Part shown: positions 63,901 through 64,000 of the stretch, in pieces
Position numbering within the stretch: position 1 is the stretch's first letter
How the letters are laid out: each line of letters begins with the position of its first letter
Notes under the pieces: model-generated
The model's input: the letters and a program-made list of their open reading frames with translations, nothing else
What the model was told of the DNA's origin: nothing
The model's database searches: none
Assembly (NCBI GenBank): GCA_949987565.1
Contig: OX465119.1
Coordinates: 9,170,895 to 9,234,894 of the forward strand
Origin: Luidia sarsii
Taxonomy: Eukaryota > Echinodermata > Asteroidea > Paxillosida > Luidiidae
Length of the DNA: 64,000 nt
Direction: 5' to 3'
Made by a program: the position numbers and the translations under genes

Positions 63901-64000
63901 AGGTTAGTTCTAGTTGATTGATCCGATAATCATCTTACTATTTTCGATTTAAGAATTTTTAACACTGATAGATAGGTATTTTCAAGGGCTGTTTGCATGC
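60916..64000. repeat. HOR block 15: 13 monomers plus a partial one, truncated by the window edge
   Basis: Order is A* A F D E A A E* C* F D E A E*(partial). The A unit at 61147 is chimeric: A start, then aataacaatg, attcac and tttgatt. This links it directly to F and removes B and C. The run F-D-E-A recurs from 61378 and from 62991. 4-bp deletion units are at 62302-62528 and 63684-63910. The E-like units have gtcaatataat (about 61944 and 63558), and gatatgtatt lies at about 61901. Confidence 0.85.

Larger units (their letters stand above)
1..64000. repeat. 231-bp satellite DNA array, 277 complete monomers plus a partial one
   Basis: The window is a single head-to-tail tandem array with a 231-bp period from the first to the last base. 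Tracking the junction ttagttcta(g/c)ttg gives 277 complete units and a final 90-base fragment. All length change is explained by 5 deletions of 3 bp, 15 of 4 bp and 2 net losses of 1 bp. Neighbouring monomers differ at roughly a dozen diagnostic sites, while monomers in the same place of the higher-order repeat are almost identical. All units have the same orientation and nothing interrupts them. In the consensus, stops close every frame on both strands, so no protein gene is present. I infer a eukaryotic satellite (centromeric or heterochromatic); the family and the organism are not recognised. The array extends past both window edges. Confidence 0.98.

Noticed and set aside
1..64000. CRISPR array.
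   Set aside because: The whole 231-bp unit is repeated with small differences; there are no short repeats separated by unique spacers.
1..64000. Tandem-repeat protein gene, since 231 = 77 codons.
   Set aside because: Stops such as taa (17), tga (56), tag (59) and tag (98) close frame 2. Several more close frames 1 and 3, and tta/cta/tca triplets close all reverse frames.
1..64000. Tandem exon array coding for a repetitive protein by serial splicing of the 65-bp segment.
   Set aside because: 65 is not a multiple of 3, so frames rotate and every third copy would be read in the frame that contains TGA near its end.
1..64000. Assigning a species or a named satellite family.
   Set aside because: I do not recognise the monomer; a database search of the 231-bp consensus would be decisive and cannot be run here.

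Overview
The whole 64,000-base window is one uninterrupted, head-to-tail tandem satellite array. The monomer is 231 bp. Taking the phase where a unit begins with TAG/TAC TTG at base 1, I count 277 complete monomers plus a 90-base partial unit (63911-64000). The length balances exactly: 277 x 231 minus 77 bases. Those 77 bases come from five 3-bp deletions, fifteen 4-bp deletions and two net 1-bp losses. No inverted monomer, inserted transposon, gene, tRNA, rRNA or CRISPR array is visible. In the consensus monomer stop codons close all three forward frames and all three reverse frames. 231 is a multiple of 3, yet the longest stop-free stretch in the common monomers is only about 50 codons. This looks like non-coding satellite DNA of a eukaryote (centromeric, pericentromeric or other heterochromatin). 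I do not recognise the family or the organism.

Monomers fall into six main types by diagnostic bases, mostly in their first 90 positions: A (tacttgcttgatcatataa), B (ttgcctgatcctat, ttacgac), C (ttgactatat, gatttcag), D (gaccatat, actaatttcg), E (ttgattgatcctat, aagaattttta) and F (gatcacat, ctttctatg, gttcacatgcc). Marked variants are A* (gttttgttacc, gcatggcaag), E* (gatccgataat) and C* (atttttgat). They are arranged in higher-order repeats (HORs). The clearest full form is a 22-monomer unit of about 5.08 kb, opening with A*: A* A B C D A E A B C B C F D C B C F D A E* C (8079-13157). Using A* as landmark, the window divides into 15 blocks of 35, 22, 16, 24, 17, 8, 17, 10, 22, 15, 52, 9, 7, 10 and 13+ monomers. 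Each is derived from related orders by in-register deletions and duplications whose breakpoints leave chimeric monomers.

There are two domains. The left (about 1-26.3 kb) carries long blocks and all five copies of a 3-bp deletion in an F monomer. The right (about 27.5-64 kb) lacks that deletion. It carries 14 of the 15 copies of a 4-bp deletion in the A monomer before E*, and has variants of its own (C*, tttcaggggctg, gctgactgag). The most recent large event is a 4.6-kb, 20-monomer tandem duplication (44999-49613 and 49614-54229) with only about three differences seen. Short blocks of 7-10 monomers dominate the last 9 kb and share still more recent private variants.

Within each monomer, a 65-bp GC-rich part (about 57% GC in one unit counted by hand) sits between a 3'-splice-site-like sequence (ttttctttccag) and a 5'-splice-site-like sequence (gag|gttagt). 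The remaining 166 bp are about 32% GC. This exon-like layout, repeated about 277 times on one strand, is the most intriguing feature that a plain satellite call does not explain. It may be a relic of the array's origin, or coincidence.
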